Of a DNA stretch of 64,000 nucleotides, positions 33,486 through 43,532 are shown piece by piece (positions within the stretch are counted from its first letter, which is position 1; every line of letters starts with the position of its first letter). The stretch comes from Planctomycetota bacterium (GTDB taxonomy: Bacteria; Planctomycetota; Phycisphaerae; Phycisphaerales; Phycisphaeraceae): assembly GCA_021413865.1 (NCBI GenBank), contig JAIOPN010000014.1, positions 310,001 through 374,000 of the forward strand. Reading direction: 5' to 3'. The notes below the pieces were generated by a model, which saw nothing but the letters and a program-made list of their open reading frames with translations, did not search any database and was not told the DNA's origin. Made by a program: the position numbers and the translations under genes.

Positions 33486-34475
33486 TTACAGCGCCGACCA
33501 GTCGAAAACCGCCGCGGGGTGCGAGAGCGTCTGGTGGAGCAGCCCCTGGTAAATGGGCTGCGGGTCGCGCGGCGGGACGGCCAGGTAGAGCCCATCGACG
33601 CGCACACGCCCCTCGGCGAGCCAGCGCATCGCGGCCGCGAAGCTGCCGAGCATGCTCCCCATGCGGAACTCCGCCGGCTCGATCGGCACCTCCCACTCCC
33701 AGCCCGAACGCAGCGTCGCGTAGCGGTGGAAGACGGCGTGCAAAATGTCGAACGCGCTCAGGTCGGTCCGCTTCTTCCACGGCACGCCGATCATCACCAC
33801 CTCGCCGCGCTTGGCGACGAGCTTCAAACCATCCAGCACCGCCTGCTCGTGGCCGGAGCACTCGGCGTGCAGCGATATCTTCTTCGCCAGCGGGTCGGTG
33901 GGCGGGACGTTGGCGACAACGCTCTTCAGGCCGAGTTTCGACGCGAGCTGGCGGCGCGACTCCACGGGGTCGGCCGCGGTGACGCTGTAGCCGCAGGACT
34001 GGAAAATCTGCGCCGCGAGGTTGCCCACGGGCCCCAGGCCGGTGACCAGCACGTTGGCGGGCGGCCGGGCAAGAGTGGTGGTGAGCGTGGACATGCTCAC
34101 GCCCATGAGCCGCGAGAAGACGGCCACGCGCGGGTCCAATCCGTCCGGCATCTTCACGGCGTAGGTCACCGGGACCCGCTGCCAGGAGCGGTGCGGCCCC
34201 ATCGTGAAGACGCGGTCGCCGGGCTTGACGGCCGTGACCTCCGCGCCGGCCCGCTGGACCTCGAAGATGCAGGCGTAGCCCGGGTACGCGGGGAAATTCG
34301 CGCCCAGGTACTGCCAGTTCAATTCCGTGCCGGGGCTGGTGAGCGAGGCGAGCGTCGGGCCCTCGACCTCGTTGGCGGCCAGCGGCGCGGGGTCTCCGGG
34401 CAGCTCGACCAGCTCGGCGCGCTGAGCGGCGGTGAAGGCGACGGCGCGGATCGTCGTGGATGTTGCGGTGGTCAT
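33486..34475 (-). CDS. MDR-family alcohol dehydrogenase-like oxidoreductase
   Basis: A 329-residue medium-chain dehydrogenase/reductase. The GroES-like N-terminal half has SLTSPGTELNWQYLG and YPGYACIFEVQRAGAEVTAVKPGDRVF; the Rossmann half has VLVTGLGPVGNLAAQI. The classical zinc-ligand Cys/His set is not evident; the TSPGTE motif resembles BchC-type members. The NAD(P)-dependent reaction and substrate are unknown. AAGGAG lies 10 nt upstream, and its ATG overlaps the stop of the upstream isomerase-like gene (ATGA). The neighbours suggest a role in the same ketosynthase pathway, by inference. Confidence 0.85.
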   Translation of the reverse strand: MTTATSTTIRAVAFTAAQRAELVELPGDPAPLAANEVEGPTLASLTSPGTELNWQYLGANFPAYPGYACIFEVQRAGAEVTAVKPGDRVFTMGPHRSWQRVPVTYAVKMPDGLDPRVAVFSRLMGVSMSTLTTTLARPPANVLVTGLGPVGNLAAQIFQSCGYSVTAADPVESRRQLASKLGLKSVVANVPPTDPLAKKISLHAECSGHEQAVLDGLKLVAKRGEVVMIGVPWKKRTDLSAFDILHAVFHRYATLRSGWEWEVPIEPAEFRMGSMLGSFAAAMRWLAEGRVRVDGLYLAVPPRDPQPIYQGLLHQTLSHPAAVFDWSAL

Positions 34476-35314
34476 CGGATCGTTACTCCTTCGCGCGCGG
34501 CGACGGCGCGGACGTGGTCCGCCGCGGCGCGGTACTCGGATTCCTCGGGCGGCAGGTGTTCGAGCATCAGCGGCGTGTCGGGGTCGAGCCTGCCGAGCTC
34601 GCGCAAAAAGGCCGCGTAATCCAGCACACCCGTGCCCGGCCGGCACTCGTCCAGGTGAACGGTGAGCTTGGGGTGCAGGACGATGTCCTTGCCGTGGCAG
34701 CTCTTGATGTACGGCCCGAGCTTGGCGAAACAGTCGCGGATGAAGCCGCCGGTGTCGTAGGCACGCGACGGGCAGTTCACCATGTTCACCGGATCAAGAT
34801 GGACGGCCACCCGCGTGCGGTCGATCGCCTTGAGCAGACGCAGGTAGGCGTCGGGCGAGTCGGGCCATATCCAGGGCATGGTCTCGAGTGTGTAGAACGT
34901 GCGCGTCGGCTTCACGGCATCGACGATCTCACGCACGCACTGCACGATCATGTCGAACGTCGCCTCGGTGAGGTTTTCCGGGTGCGGGCCGTCCCACTTG
35001 GCGGGGTTGCGCGAGCCGACGATGTTCACGCAGCTCCGCGCGCCCAGCTCATCGGCGATGGCGAGACGCTTCTTGCAGATCGCCAGGCCGGCGGTGCGCT
35101 TCTCGTTGTCCGGCGAGATCGGGTTGGACCACGCGCCGACCTCGGCGATGAGCAGGTTGTGCTTCGCCGCCGTCTCACGGTATGCACGGACCACGTCCGG
35201 CGCGGCGGCGTCGAGGTTCGGTGCGTAAGCGGCGGAGTAGCCCTGGCGGAGGTGGGACTGCACCCACGCCTCGGGGTCGGCCGGTTTGTCGAGGACGGGA
35301 CCACCTAGTCGCAT
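34472..35314 (-). CDS. Sugar phosphate isomerase/epimerase (TIM barrel)
   Basis: A 280-residue AP endonuclease 2-like TIM barrel. Candidate metal-site segments are EVGAWSNP, FYTLETMPW (Glu), VHLDPVN (His/Asp), SCHGKDI (His) and MLEHLP (Glu). GAGG lies 8 nt before ATG 35314. Its stop overlaps the next gene by 4 bp (ATGA), so it is coupled to the MDR oxidoreductase. An isomerase plus a dehydrogenase often act on sugars or cyclitols. Whether that links to the flanking ketosynthases or is a separate catabolic pair is open. Confidence 0.85.
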   Translation of the reverse strand: MRLGGPVLDKPADPEAWVQSHLRQGYSAAYAPNLDAAAPDVVRAYRETAAKHNLLIAEVGAWSNPISPDNEKRTAGLAICKKRLAIADELGARSCVNIVGSRNPAKWDGPHPENLTEATFDMIVQCVREIVDAVKPTRTFYTLETMPWIWPDSPDAYLRLLKAIDRTRVAVHLDPVNMVNCPSRAYDTGGFIRDCFAKLGPYIKSCHGKDIVLHPKLTVHLDECRPGTGVLDYAAFLRELGRLDPDTPLMLEHLPPEESEYRAAADHVRAVAAREGVTIR

Positions 35315-35349
35315 GCGATTACCTCAATCAATGATGGCGATCATCCCGC

Positions 35350-36702
35350 TCACGCCCTGCCCAGCACCATCGCCGCGTTCTGCCCGCCGATGCTGGTGCT
35401 GAAGGTGAGCACGTGGCGCAGCGCGGCCTGCCGCGCCGGGGCCGTCGCCGCGTTCAGGCCGGGGAGCGGGTCGTCGCAGTTGATGACCGGCGGGATCGTC
35501 TGCTCGGCCAGCGCCTTGGCGGCGACGGCGGTGTCGATACCGCCCGCCCCCGCGCCGCAACTGCCCAGATAAGGCTTGGTGGAGACGAGCGGGATTTTCG
35601 CCAGCGCATCGCCGAAGACGGTGCGCATCGCGTTGGCCTCGGCGGCGTCGTTCTCGGCGAAGCCCGCGCCGATGGGGATGATCAGGTCGATCGCGTCGGG
35701 CGTGAGCTTCGCGTCGCGGAGCGCCGCCTTGATCGCCAGCGCGATGCCCCGACCGGCGGGGTCGGGCCGGAGGCTGCGCGACTCGGGGTGGATCGTCTGC
35801 GAGGCGCCGAAGCCCAGCACACGGGCGTAGGCCCTCGCGCCCCCGCGGCGCTTGAAGCCCTCGAGTGATTCCAGGACCACGATGCCGCCGCCCTCGCCGA
35901 TGACGCTGCCGGCGGCGGAGCGCGAGAAGGGGCGCACGGCCGAGGCGGGGTCGCCGTCGGGCGGGTTGGCGATGGTGTTGAGCCGGCCGGTGATGATCTG
36001 GCGGAGGAAGGCCATCGGGTTGAACTTGCTCTCCGCGCCGCCGCAGAAGCAGGCGTCGGCGGAGCCGCGCTGGATGACGCGGAACGACTCGCCGATCGAC
36101 AGGCCGCTCGACGCCTCGCCGCAGGTAATCGTGTTCGACGGGCCCTGCGCGTCGTGGATGATGGTGACGTGGCAGGCGAGCATGTTGGGCAGGTACTTGA
36201 GCAGCCAGAGCGGCGTGAGCTGCGTGATGCCCTCGGAGCCCCACTTGTGCATGTCGAGCCCGCCGGTGGCCTCGGCCCCCGATTCGGCGCGGGAGGAGGC
36301 GAGGGCGAAGGTCAGCTCATCAAGCTCGGCGGCGATGAGCCCCGCGCCGATGTGCGCGCCGACCCGCGCGGGGGGATACGACGTGGCGACCGTGGAACCC
36401 TCGGCGGCCGTACCCTTGGTCACCAGCCCGGCGTCACGCGCCGCCTGGTCCGCCGCCGCCACCGCGATCTCGATGTCCCGGGCCATGACCTTCACGGCCT
36501 TGCGGTAGCTCTTGGGGACGTAGCTGCTGACCTTGAGGTCGCGCACCTCGGCGCCGATGCGGCTGGTGAAACCCGCGGGATCGAACGCGGCGATCGGCGC
36601 GATAGCACTCCTGCCCGCGAGAAGGGCCGACCACGTGGCGTCGATGCCGACGCCCAGGGCGGTGATGGGGCCGAGGCCGGTGATAACCACGTCGCGCTGC
36701 AT
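35350..36702 (-). CDS. Catalytically inactive ketosynthase (chain-length-factor-like)
   Basis: A 450-residue thiolase-fold ketosynthase homologue. It keeps the fold signatures (VVITGLGPITALGVG at the start, FSTSIGGQNAAMV at the end) and the conserved Lys of TKPYLG. Gap-free alignment with the active enzyme at 32183 shows all three catalytic residues replaced. Cys180 corresponds to Glu196 (TCGEASSG), His320 to Ile344 (IPIGAGFAEND) and His357 to Ser381 (YLGSCGAG). Loss of the Cys, with an acidic or amide replacement, is what chain-length factors (KS-beta) of type II polyketide synthases show. It probably dimerises with the active KS. AAGGGAA precedes ATG 36702, and TACACT lies about 25 nt upstream. 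Confidence 0.85.
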   Translation of the reverse strand: MQRDVVITGLGPITALGVGIDATWSALLAGRSAIAPIAAFDPAGFTSRIGAEVRDLKVSSYVPKSYRKAVKVMARDIEIAVAAADQAARDAGLVTKGTAAEGSTVATSYPPARVGAHIGAGLIAAELDELTFALASSRAESGAEATGGLDMHKWGSEGITQLTPLWLLKYLPNMLACHVTIIHDAQGPSNTITCGEASSGLSIGESFRVIQRGSADACFCGGAESKFNPMAFLRQIITGRLNTIANPPDGDPASAVRPFSRSAAGSVIGEGGGIVVLESLEGFKRRGGARAYARVLGFGASQTIHPESRSLRPDPAGRGIALAIKAALRDAKLTPDAIDLIIPIGAGFAENDAAEANAMRTVFGDALAKIPLVSTKPYLGSCGAGAGGIDTAVAAKALAEQTIPPVINCDDPLPGLNAATAPARQAALRHVLTFSTSIGGQNAAMVLGRA

Positions 36703-36757
36703 GCGTGTTCCCTTGCGTGAGCCGTAAGTGTACGCGGAAGAATCGAGGTTTGCGGCA

Positions 36758-37834
36758 TCAGTCCTGCAGGATCACCACGTCGCGCGGGTCCACCGCCAGT
36801 TGCAGCATCGGCTGTTCGCCGACGGGTTGGCGCGGGTTGAGCTCAAAGACCTTGATCCGCGTGTCGTCGGCGAGGCTGAACTGATGCTGCGCCATCTCGC
36901 CCAGGAACATGGTCTCGCCACGGCGGGCGGAAAACACGTTGCCCGTCGGCCCGGTCGCCGCGTTACGCAGGATGTGGATCGTCTCGGGCCGGATGGAGCA
37001 GGTGACGTTCCCGCCGTGCGGCAGGCTCTCCGGGAATGCGGTGGATCGCAATTTGCCCAGCGGGGTTTCGAGCAGGGCCGCGCCGTCGTCACGCCCCACG
37101 ACCTGCGCGGTGATGAAATTCGTCTCACCCAGGAAGTCGGCGACGAAGCGGCTGTTGGGGCGGTCGTAGAGGGCGCGGGGGTCGCCGGTCTGGACGACCT
37201 TGCCCTCGCGGAGCACGGCCATCCCGTCCGCCATCGAGAGCGCTTCCTTCTGGTCGTGCGTGACGTAAACGGCGGTGATGTTCGCCTGCTTGCAGACCTG
37301 GCGGATCTGCGATCGCATCTCGAGGCGGAGCTTGGCGTCGAGGTTGGAGAGCGGCTCGTCGAGCAGGAGGAGCGTCGGCTCGATGACCAGGGCGCGGGCG
37401 AGGGCGACGCGCTGCTGCTGGCCGCCGGAGAGCTCGTTGGTCTTGCGCTGGGCGTAGGGGGTCATCTGCACGTTCGCCAGCGCGGCGTCCACGCGTTTGC
37501 GGATGTCGTCGCCGGAGACCTTGCGGACGCGCAGGCCGAAGGCGACGTTCTCGAAGACCGTCATGTGCGGCCAGAGGGCGTAGCTCTGGAAGACCATGCC
37601 GCAGTTGCGCTGATTGGCGGGCAGGCGCGTGACGTCGAAGTCACCGAAGCGGATGGAGCCCGAGTCGGGATCGGTGAAGCCCGCGAGCATGCGCAGGAGC
37701 GTGGTCTTGCCGCAGCCCGACGGCCCCAGCAGGAAGAAGAGCGAGCCGGCGGGGACCTCGAGGTCGATGCGATCGACCGCGACGGTCTTGCCGAACTTCT
37801 TGCAGAGGTCGCGGATGACGATGCGTGTGCTCAT
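36758..37834 (-). CDS. ABC transporter ATP-binding protein (MalK/PotA/FbpC type)
   Basis: A 358-residue cytoplasmic ATPase subunit. Walker A is GPSGCGKTT, the Q-loop is VFQSYALWPHMTVFENV, the signature is LSGGQQQR, Walker B is LLLLDEPLSNLDAK, and the H-loop is VTHDQKEA. The C-terminal TOBE-type regulatory domain (about 240-358) includes GNVTCSIRPETI. This is the class that energises uptake of sugars, polyamines or iron with separate permeases and a binding protein, but none of these genes is adjacent, so the substrate is unknown. ATG 37834 is chosen over a GTG four codons upstream, and no Shine-Dalgarno sequence is clear. Confidence 0.9.
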   Translation of the reverse strand: MSTRIVIRDLCKKFGKTVAVDRIDLEVPAGSLFFLLGPSGCGKTTLLRMLAGFTDPDSGSIRFGDFDVTRLPANQRNCGMVFQSYALWPHMTVFENVAFGLRVRKVSGDDIRKRVDAALANVQMTPYAQRKTNELSGGQQQRVALARALVIEPTLLLLDEPLSNLDAKLRLEMRSQIRQVCKQANITAVYVTHDQKEALSMADGMAVLREGKVVQTGDPRALYDRPNSRFVADFLGETNFITAQVVGRDDGAALLETPLGKLRSTAFPESLPHGGNVTCSIRPETIHILRNAATGPTGNVFSARRGETMFLGEMAQHQFSLADDTRIKVFELNPRQPVGEQPMLQLAVDPRDVVILQD

Positions 37835-37884
37835 GGCGGTCTGCACCGATTAGCGGTCGCCCCGCAGGGGCACTCTTCTCTTTC

Positions 37885-39459
37885 TCATTCCACCGGGCGC
37901 ATCAGCGGGAACAGGATCACGTCGCGGATCGACCGTGAGTTGGTCATGAGCATGACGAGCCGGTCGATGCCCACGCCCAGGCCGCCCGCGGGGGGCATGC
38001 CGACGCGCAGGGCGTCGACGAAGTCCATGTCCATCTTGGCCATCGACTCCTCTTCCTTCTGGCCGGCGAGCTGCTGCTGGAAGTTGGCGAGCTGCGTGTC
38101 CGGGTCGTTCAGCTCCGTGTAGGCGTTGGCGAGCTCCATGCCGGCGACGTAGAGCTCGAACCGCTCGGCGACCGCGGGGTTGTCCGCCTTCCGCTTGGTC
38201 AGCGGGCAGATCGCAGCGGGGTAGTCGATCACGAACGTCGGCCGGGACGGGTCGAGCTTCGGCTCCACCGTGTGCTCCCAGACCTCGCTCAGCAGCACGT
38301 CGTGGTCCTTCGCCGCCGCGTTCTCGATGTGCAGCGACCTGGCCAGCGCGAGCAGGCGGTCGTGGTCGGATGACGCAAAACCGTTGACGGCCTCGAAGAC
38401 CTCGTGGTACTTCACGCGCGGGAAGGGGAGCGTGTAGTCGATGGTCAGGTCGCCGAAGGGCAGCGTGGCCGCGCCGACGACCTCCATCGCGACGGCGTGG
38501 ATGAGCCGTTCGGTGATGGCCATCATGGCGTGGTAATCGCCGAAGGCCTGGTAGAGCTCGAGCATGGTGAACTCGGGGTTGTGCCGCTGGCTGAGCCCCT
38601 CGTTGCGGAAGTTGCGGTTGATCTCGAAGACGCGCGGGATGCCGCCCACGAGCAGCCGCTTGAGGTAGAGCTCGGGGGCGATGCGGAGGAAGAGCCCGAT
38701 GTCCAGCGCGTTGTGGTGCGTGGTGAACGGCCGTGCCGCCGCGCCGCCGGCGACGGGCTGCATCATCGGCGTCTCGACCTCGATGAACCCCGCGCCCAGG
38801 TCCGCGGGCGGCGTGGTCAGAAAATCACGGATGCGCTTGACGATCCGGCTCCGCTTCACGAATGTCGCCATCACGTCGGGGTTGACGTAGAGATCGACGT
38901 ACCGCTTGCGGTAGCGCAGCTCCGGGTCCTGCAGGCCGTGCCATTTCTCGGGCGGCGGGGCGAGGGACTTGGTGGCGATGGTGAAGGCGGGGACGCCGGG
39001 CTCGGCACCTTTGGCGGTTTCCGCCCAGACCGTGATCTCGCCGGTCTTGGTCGTGCCCAGCCGGCCGTAGGCGACGGCGATGTCGCCCAGGTCGGCGATC
39101 TTGGCGAGCTTGATGGACTTCTCGTCCACGGCCTTGGCGCTGACGCCGACCTGGATATCGCCGGTGTGGTCGCGCAGCGTCAGGAAGACGAGCTTGCCGA
39201 TGTCGCGGTGCAGGACGATGCGGCCGGCGACGCGGACGAGCGGGCGCTGGTCGGCGGCGGCGGCGAAGCCCGGCGCCTTGGTGGCGGCGTCGGCGTTGGC
39301 GTCGAACAGCCCGCGTGCGTCGGCGAGGGTGACCAGGCCGTCGATGCGCTGGCCGAAGGGGTCGATGCCGAACTCCTCGGTCAGACGATGGAGCTTCTTG
39401 CGGCGGTCGGCGATCGGGTCGCCGGCGTGGGGGGCGGGTTGGTTTTGTTCGTCGGCCAT
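37885..39459 (-). CDS. lysS: Lysyl-tRNA synthetase, class II
   Basis: A 524-residue class II synthetase. The N-terminal OB-fold anticodon-binding domain includes VRVAGRIVLHRDIGKLVFLTLRDHTGDIQV. Class II motif 1 is in FIEVETPMMQPVAGGAAARPF, motif 2 is RVFEINRNFRNEGLSQRHNPEFTMLE, and motif 3 is GLGVGIDRLVMLMTNSRSIRDVILFP. The frame extends to 39537, but ATG 39459 is the family-like start. The 5' leader contains TTATATA and a palindrome at 39474-39489. It is divergent from tig. Confidence 0.96.
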   Translation of the reverse strand: MADEQNQPAPHAGDPIADRRKKLHRLTEEFGIDPFGQRIDGLVTLADARGLFDANADAATKAPGFAAAADQRPLVRVAGRIVLHRDIGKLVFLTLRDHTGDIQVGVSAKAVDEKSIKLAKIADLGDIAVAYGRLGTTKTGEITVWAETAKGAEPGVPAFTIATKSLAPPPEKWHGLQDPELRYRKRYVDLYVNPDVMATFVKRSRIVKRIRDFLTTPPADLGAGFIEVETPMMQPVAGGAAARPFTTHHNALDIGLFLRIAPELYLKRLLVGGIPRVFEINRNFRNEGLSQRHNPEFTMLELYQAFGDYHAMMAITERLIHAVAMEVVGAATLPFGDLTIDYTLPFPRVKYHEVFEAVNGFASSDHDRLLALARSLHIENAAAKDHDVLLSEVWEHTVEPKLDPSRPTFVIDYPAAICPLTKRKADNPAVAERFELYVAGMELANAYTELNDPDTQLANFQQQLAGQKEEESMAKMDMDFVDALRVGMPPAGGLGVGIDRLVMLMTNSRSIRDVILFPLMRPVE

Positions 39460-39473
39460 CGCTTTTCCAGGGA

Positions 39474-39489
39474 CCGGGATCAATCCCGG
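39474..39489. promoter_or_regulatory. Palindrome in the lysS leader
   Basis: CCGGGAT and ATCCCGG (perfect 7-bp arms, 2-nt spacer) lie 15 bp upstream of the lysS start and just downstream of a TATATA-like -10. It could be a regulator site or a leader hairpin. Confidence 0.4.
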
Positions 39490-39717
39490 GACCATATATA
39501 AGGAGGCACATCGTAGCCGCACGCGTCGCGCGGGCAAACGATAGGGTTGACCCGGGCGGCATATCCGGGCATAATCGCCCTTCCCCCCGAGATACCGGCG
39601 ACGCCGCGTGAGCGTCGCCAGGCGTGGGTCGGAGGGGCCGGGCCGAGATTAAAGCGGCCGGAATCCCCCCACGATCAACAACCTGCAACGACGAATCACT
39701 CCCCAAAGAGGTGTCAT

Positions 39718-41298
39718 ATGGTCCGTAAACAAGGCCCGCGCTCGGAAGATCAGGCTATCTCCAACCAGAAGAAGGCCTCCGACGCGCAGAAGTCGCACGA
39801 CACCCACCACTCCCACGACCACGGCGCGGCCGACCCCAAGCACAAGGCCCGCGTCACCAAGGACGCCGCCACCGCCAAGACCGAGACCGTGGTCCATGAG
39901 CACGCCCACGAGCACGCCCCCACCGCCGCCGCCGGTGCACCGGAGCGCGGCGAGCAGAAGGTGACCATCGAGGACATCGGCCCGGCGCGCAAGCGTCTGA
40001 CCATCGAGGTCCCCGCCGAACGGATCACCAAGAAGATCGAGGGCAACTACGGCAAGCTGCGCGACGACGCCGTGCTGCCCGGCTTCCGCCGCGGCCGCGC
40101 GCCGCAGAGGCTTCTGGAGAAAAGATTCGCGACGTCGATCCGCGACGAGGTGCGTGGCCAGTTGATCACCGAGAGCTACACCCAGGCCGTCGAGGATGAG
40201 AAGCTGGACGTGATCGGCGACCCGGACGTGAAGGACGCCGACAAGCTCAAGCTCCCCGAGACCGGCGCGTTCACCTACCAGGTCGAGGTCGAGGTCTCGC
40301 CGAAGGTGGAGTTGCCGCCGCTGGAGGGGATCGAGGTCAAGAAGCCGGCCAAGGGGGTGACGGACGCGGACATCGACACGGAGGTGGATCGTCTCCGCAC
40401 GCAGCACGGGCAGATGAAGGACGTGCCCGGCGCGGTGGTGGAGGCCAAGGACTTCGTTCAGGCGGACGTGAAAATCCTGCCCCAGGGCGCCGACGCAGCC
40501 GCCGAGCCGCTGCACCACGAGGCCGCGACCTACATCTTCGTCACCGGCGAGGACCAGAAGTTCAAGGGCCAGGTGCTGGGCATCGTCGTGGACGACCTGG
40601 GCAAGCTGCTCATCGGCAAGAAGGCCGGCGACGCGGTCACCATCACCACGACCGGCCCGGCGACCCACGAGAACGAGAAGATCAAGGGCCAGCCGATCAC
40701 CATCGCCATCCGCCTCGACAAGGTCGAGCGCGTCACGGCGGCGCCGGTCGAAGACCTGGTCAAGGGGCTGGGCCTGGAGACCGTCGTCGAGATGCGCGAG
40801 CGCATCCAGAAGATGCTCGACTCGCGCCGCCAGCGCGAGCAGCAGACGGCGATGCACCGCCAGGTCTGCGACCACCTCCTGGCCAAGGTTGACCTGACCC
40901 TGCCCAAGGGGCTGACCGGCCGGCAGACCGAGCGGCTCCTCCACCGCCGCGCGATGGAGCTGGCCTACCAAGGCATGGCCAACGAAGAGGTCAAGCAGAA
41001 GATCGCCGAGATGCGCGCCTCCAGCGAGGAAGAGGCGGGCAAGCAGCTCAAGCTCTTCTTCATCCTCGACCAGGCCGCCAAGCTGCTCGAGGTCGAGGTG
41101 AGCGAAGCCGAGATCAACGGCCGGATCGCCATGCTCGCCATGCAGGAGGGCCGCCGCCCCGAGAAGCTGCGTCAGCAGCTCCAGCGCAACGGCGAGATCG
41201 AGCACCTCTACCTCCAGGTCCGCGAGCAGAAAACGCTGGACAAGGTGCTGGAAAAAGCCAAGATCGTTGACGTGGACGAGGCTCCCGCCAAGGCCTGA
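39718..41298 (+). CDS. tig: Trigger factor with a His-rich N-terminal extension
   Basis: A 526-residue ribosome-associated chaperone. The conserved N domain starts only at about residue 80 (KVTIEDIGPARKRLTIEVPAERI) and has the signature GFRRGRAP (122-129) for ribosome docking. A PPIase-like domain and a long helical C-terminal substrate-binding domain follow. The first 78 residues are an extra hydrophilic segment with HDTHHSHDHG and HEHAHEHAPT, not found in ordinary trigger factors. This could bind metal or act as a sensor. ATG 39718 has AGAGGTG 6 nt upstream, which supports translation of the extension. No clpP follows, unlike the common tig-clpP-clpX order. Confidence 0.93.
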   Translation: MVRKQGPRSEDQAISNQKKASDAQKSHDTHHSHDHGAADPKHKARVTKDAATAKTETVVHEHAHEHAPTAAAGAPERGEQKVTIEDIGPARKRLTIEVPAERITKKIEGNYGKLRDDAVLPGFRRGRAPQRLLEKRFATSIRDEVRGQLITESYTQAVEDEKLDVIGDPDVKDADKLKLPETGAFTYQVEVEVSPKVELPPLEGIEVKKPAKGVTDADIDTEVDRLRTQHGQMKDVPGAVVEAKDFVQADVKILPQGADAAAEPLHHEAATYIFVTGEDQKFKGQVLGIVVDDLGKLLIGKKAGDAVTITTTGPATHENEKIKGQPITIAIRLDKVERVTAAPVEDLVKGLGLETVVEMRERIQKMLDSRRQREQQTAMHRQVCDHLLAKVDLTLPKGLTGRQTERLLHRRAMELAYQGMANEEVKQKIAEMRASSEEEAGKQLKLFFILDQAAKLLEVEVSEAEINGRIAMLAMQEGRRPEKLRQQLQRNGEIEHLYLQVREQKTLDKVLEKAKIVDVDEAPAKA

Positions 41299-41312
41299 TC
41301 CGAGGTCGCCCT

Positions 41313-41756
41313 ATGTTCGCCACGCTGCAATGGATGCGGGTGGGGATGCCGTCACCCCCGGTGGTGGTGGCGCAGGCGCTGGACGACCAGACCATGCTCG
41401 CGGGGTGGAAGTGGCTGCTGGCGTTCCTCGCCGGCCTGGCCGTGACGTTCCTCCTGTTCATCGTCGTCGTGAAGCTGGCCCGGCGGACGCTCGAGCTCGA
41501 CGAGGAGAACATCAGCGCACCCGACAGCGTCCTGTCGCTCACCGAGCTGCGCCGCCTGCGCGACGCCGGCGAGCTGACGCAGGAGCAGTACGAAAAACTG
41601 CGCGACAAGTTTGCCGCCATCGGCGAGCGCAAGCTGACCAAACCCAAGGGCGCGCCCAGGCCCGAGCCGCCGCCGCCCGCCGACGACGCAACCGGCCCGG
41701 CCGGGGATTCCGATAACGCCCCCGGCGATGGACCGGACGATAACCCGCCCGCATGA
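41313..41756 (+). CDS. Small membrane protein with SHOCT-like C-terminal helix
   Basis: A 147-residue protein. One strong transmembrane segment (about 33-53, LLAFLAGLAVTFLLFIVVVKLA) is followed by a short cytoplasmic region with LTELRRLRDAGELTQEQYEKLRDKF. That pattern is typical of SHOCT-like (short C-terminal domain) helices. A Pro/Asp-rich disordered tail ends the protein. It starts 14 bp after tig on the same strand and ends 264 bp before clpX, the place where clpP often lies. The role is unknown. Confidence 0.72.
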   Translation: MFATLQWMRVGMPSPPVVVAQALDDQTMLAGWKWLLAFLAGLAVTFLLFIVVVKLARRTLELDEENISAPDSVLSLTELRRLRDAGELTQEQYEKLRDKFAAIGERKLTKPKGAPRPEPPPPADDATGPAGDSDNAPGDGPDDNPPA

Positions 41757-42020
41757 TGCGTCCCCTCCAATCGCGGCCAAAGACCGGAAACAAGCGAACA
41801 GGCGGGCGTGAAACGTTCTCACCGGACACGTCGAGAACGGGCAAAAGTGAGATAAGATGAGTGTGCCGCGCCTGCGCGGCGAGGGAGATGATTTGCGCCG
41901 CGGCGTGCATCGCATTAAGGCGCCCCCGCGGATGGACGATCAAGCCATAGCGACAGGGACTTTCGGAGCGGGATCGCGAACCAGGCCTATGTGCCGGGAG
42001 TGTGTGTTCTGGACGACAAT

Positions 42021-43367
<1,347 letters not shown>

Positions 43368-43532
43368 AGGACCGGTCCGGGTGACGCCGCGTCATCGGCC
43401 GCCGGGCGTCCGGACACGCGTTCGGGCGTATGACACCCGCGCGTGCGCGGGCTACGATGTGGGTATCCATCAATGCCCGCATACGGCAGCACCCCACCGC
43501 CCCTCGACGCCGAACACCCGGAAGCCCAAGGC

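Noticed and set aside
32399-33982. 527-codon + strand open frame
   Set aside because: It is antisense to the active ketosynthase and the MDR oxidoreductase, whose catalytic motifs are intact. Its composition is Gly/Arg-rich.
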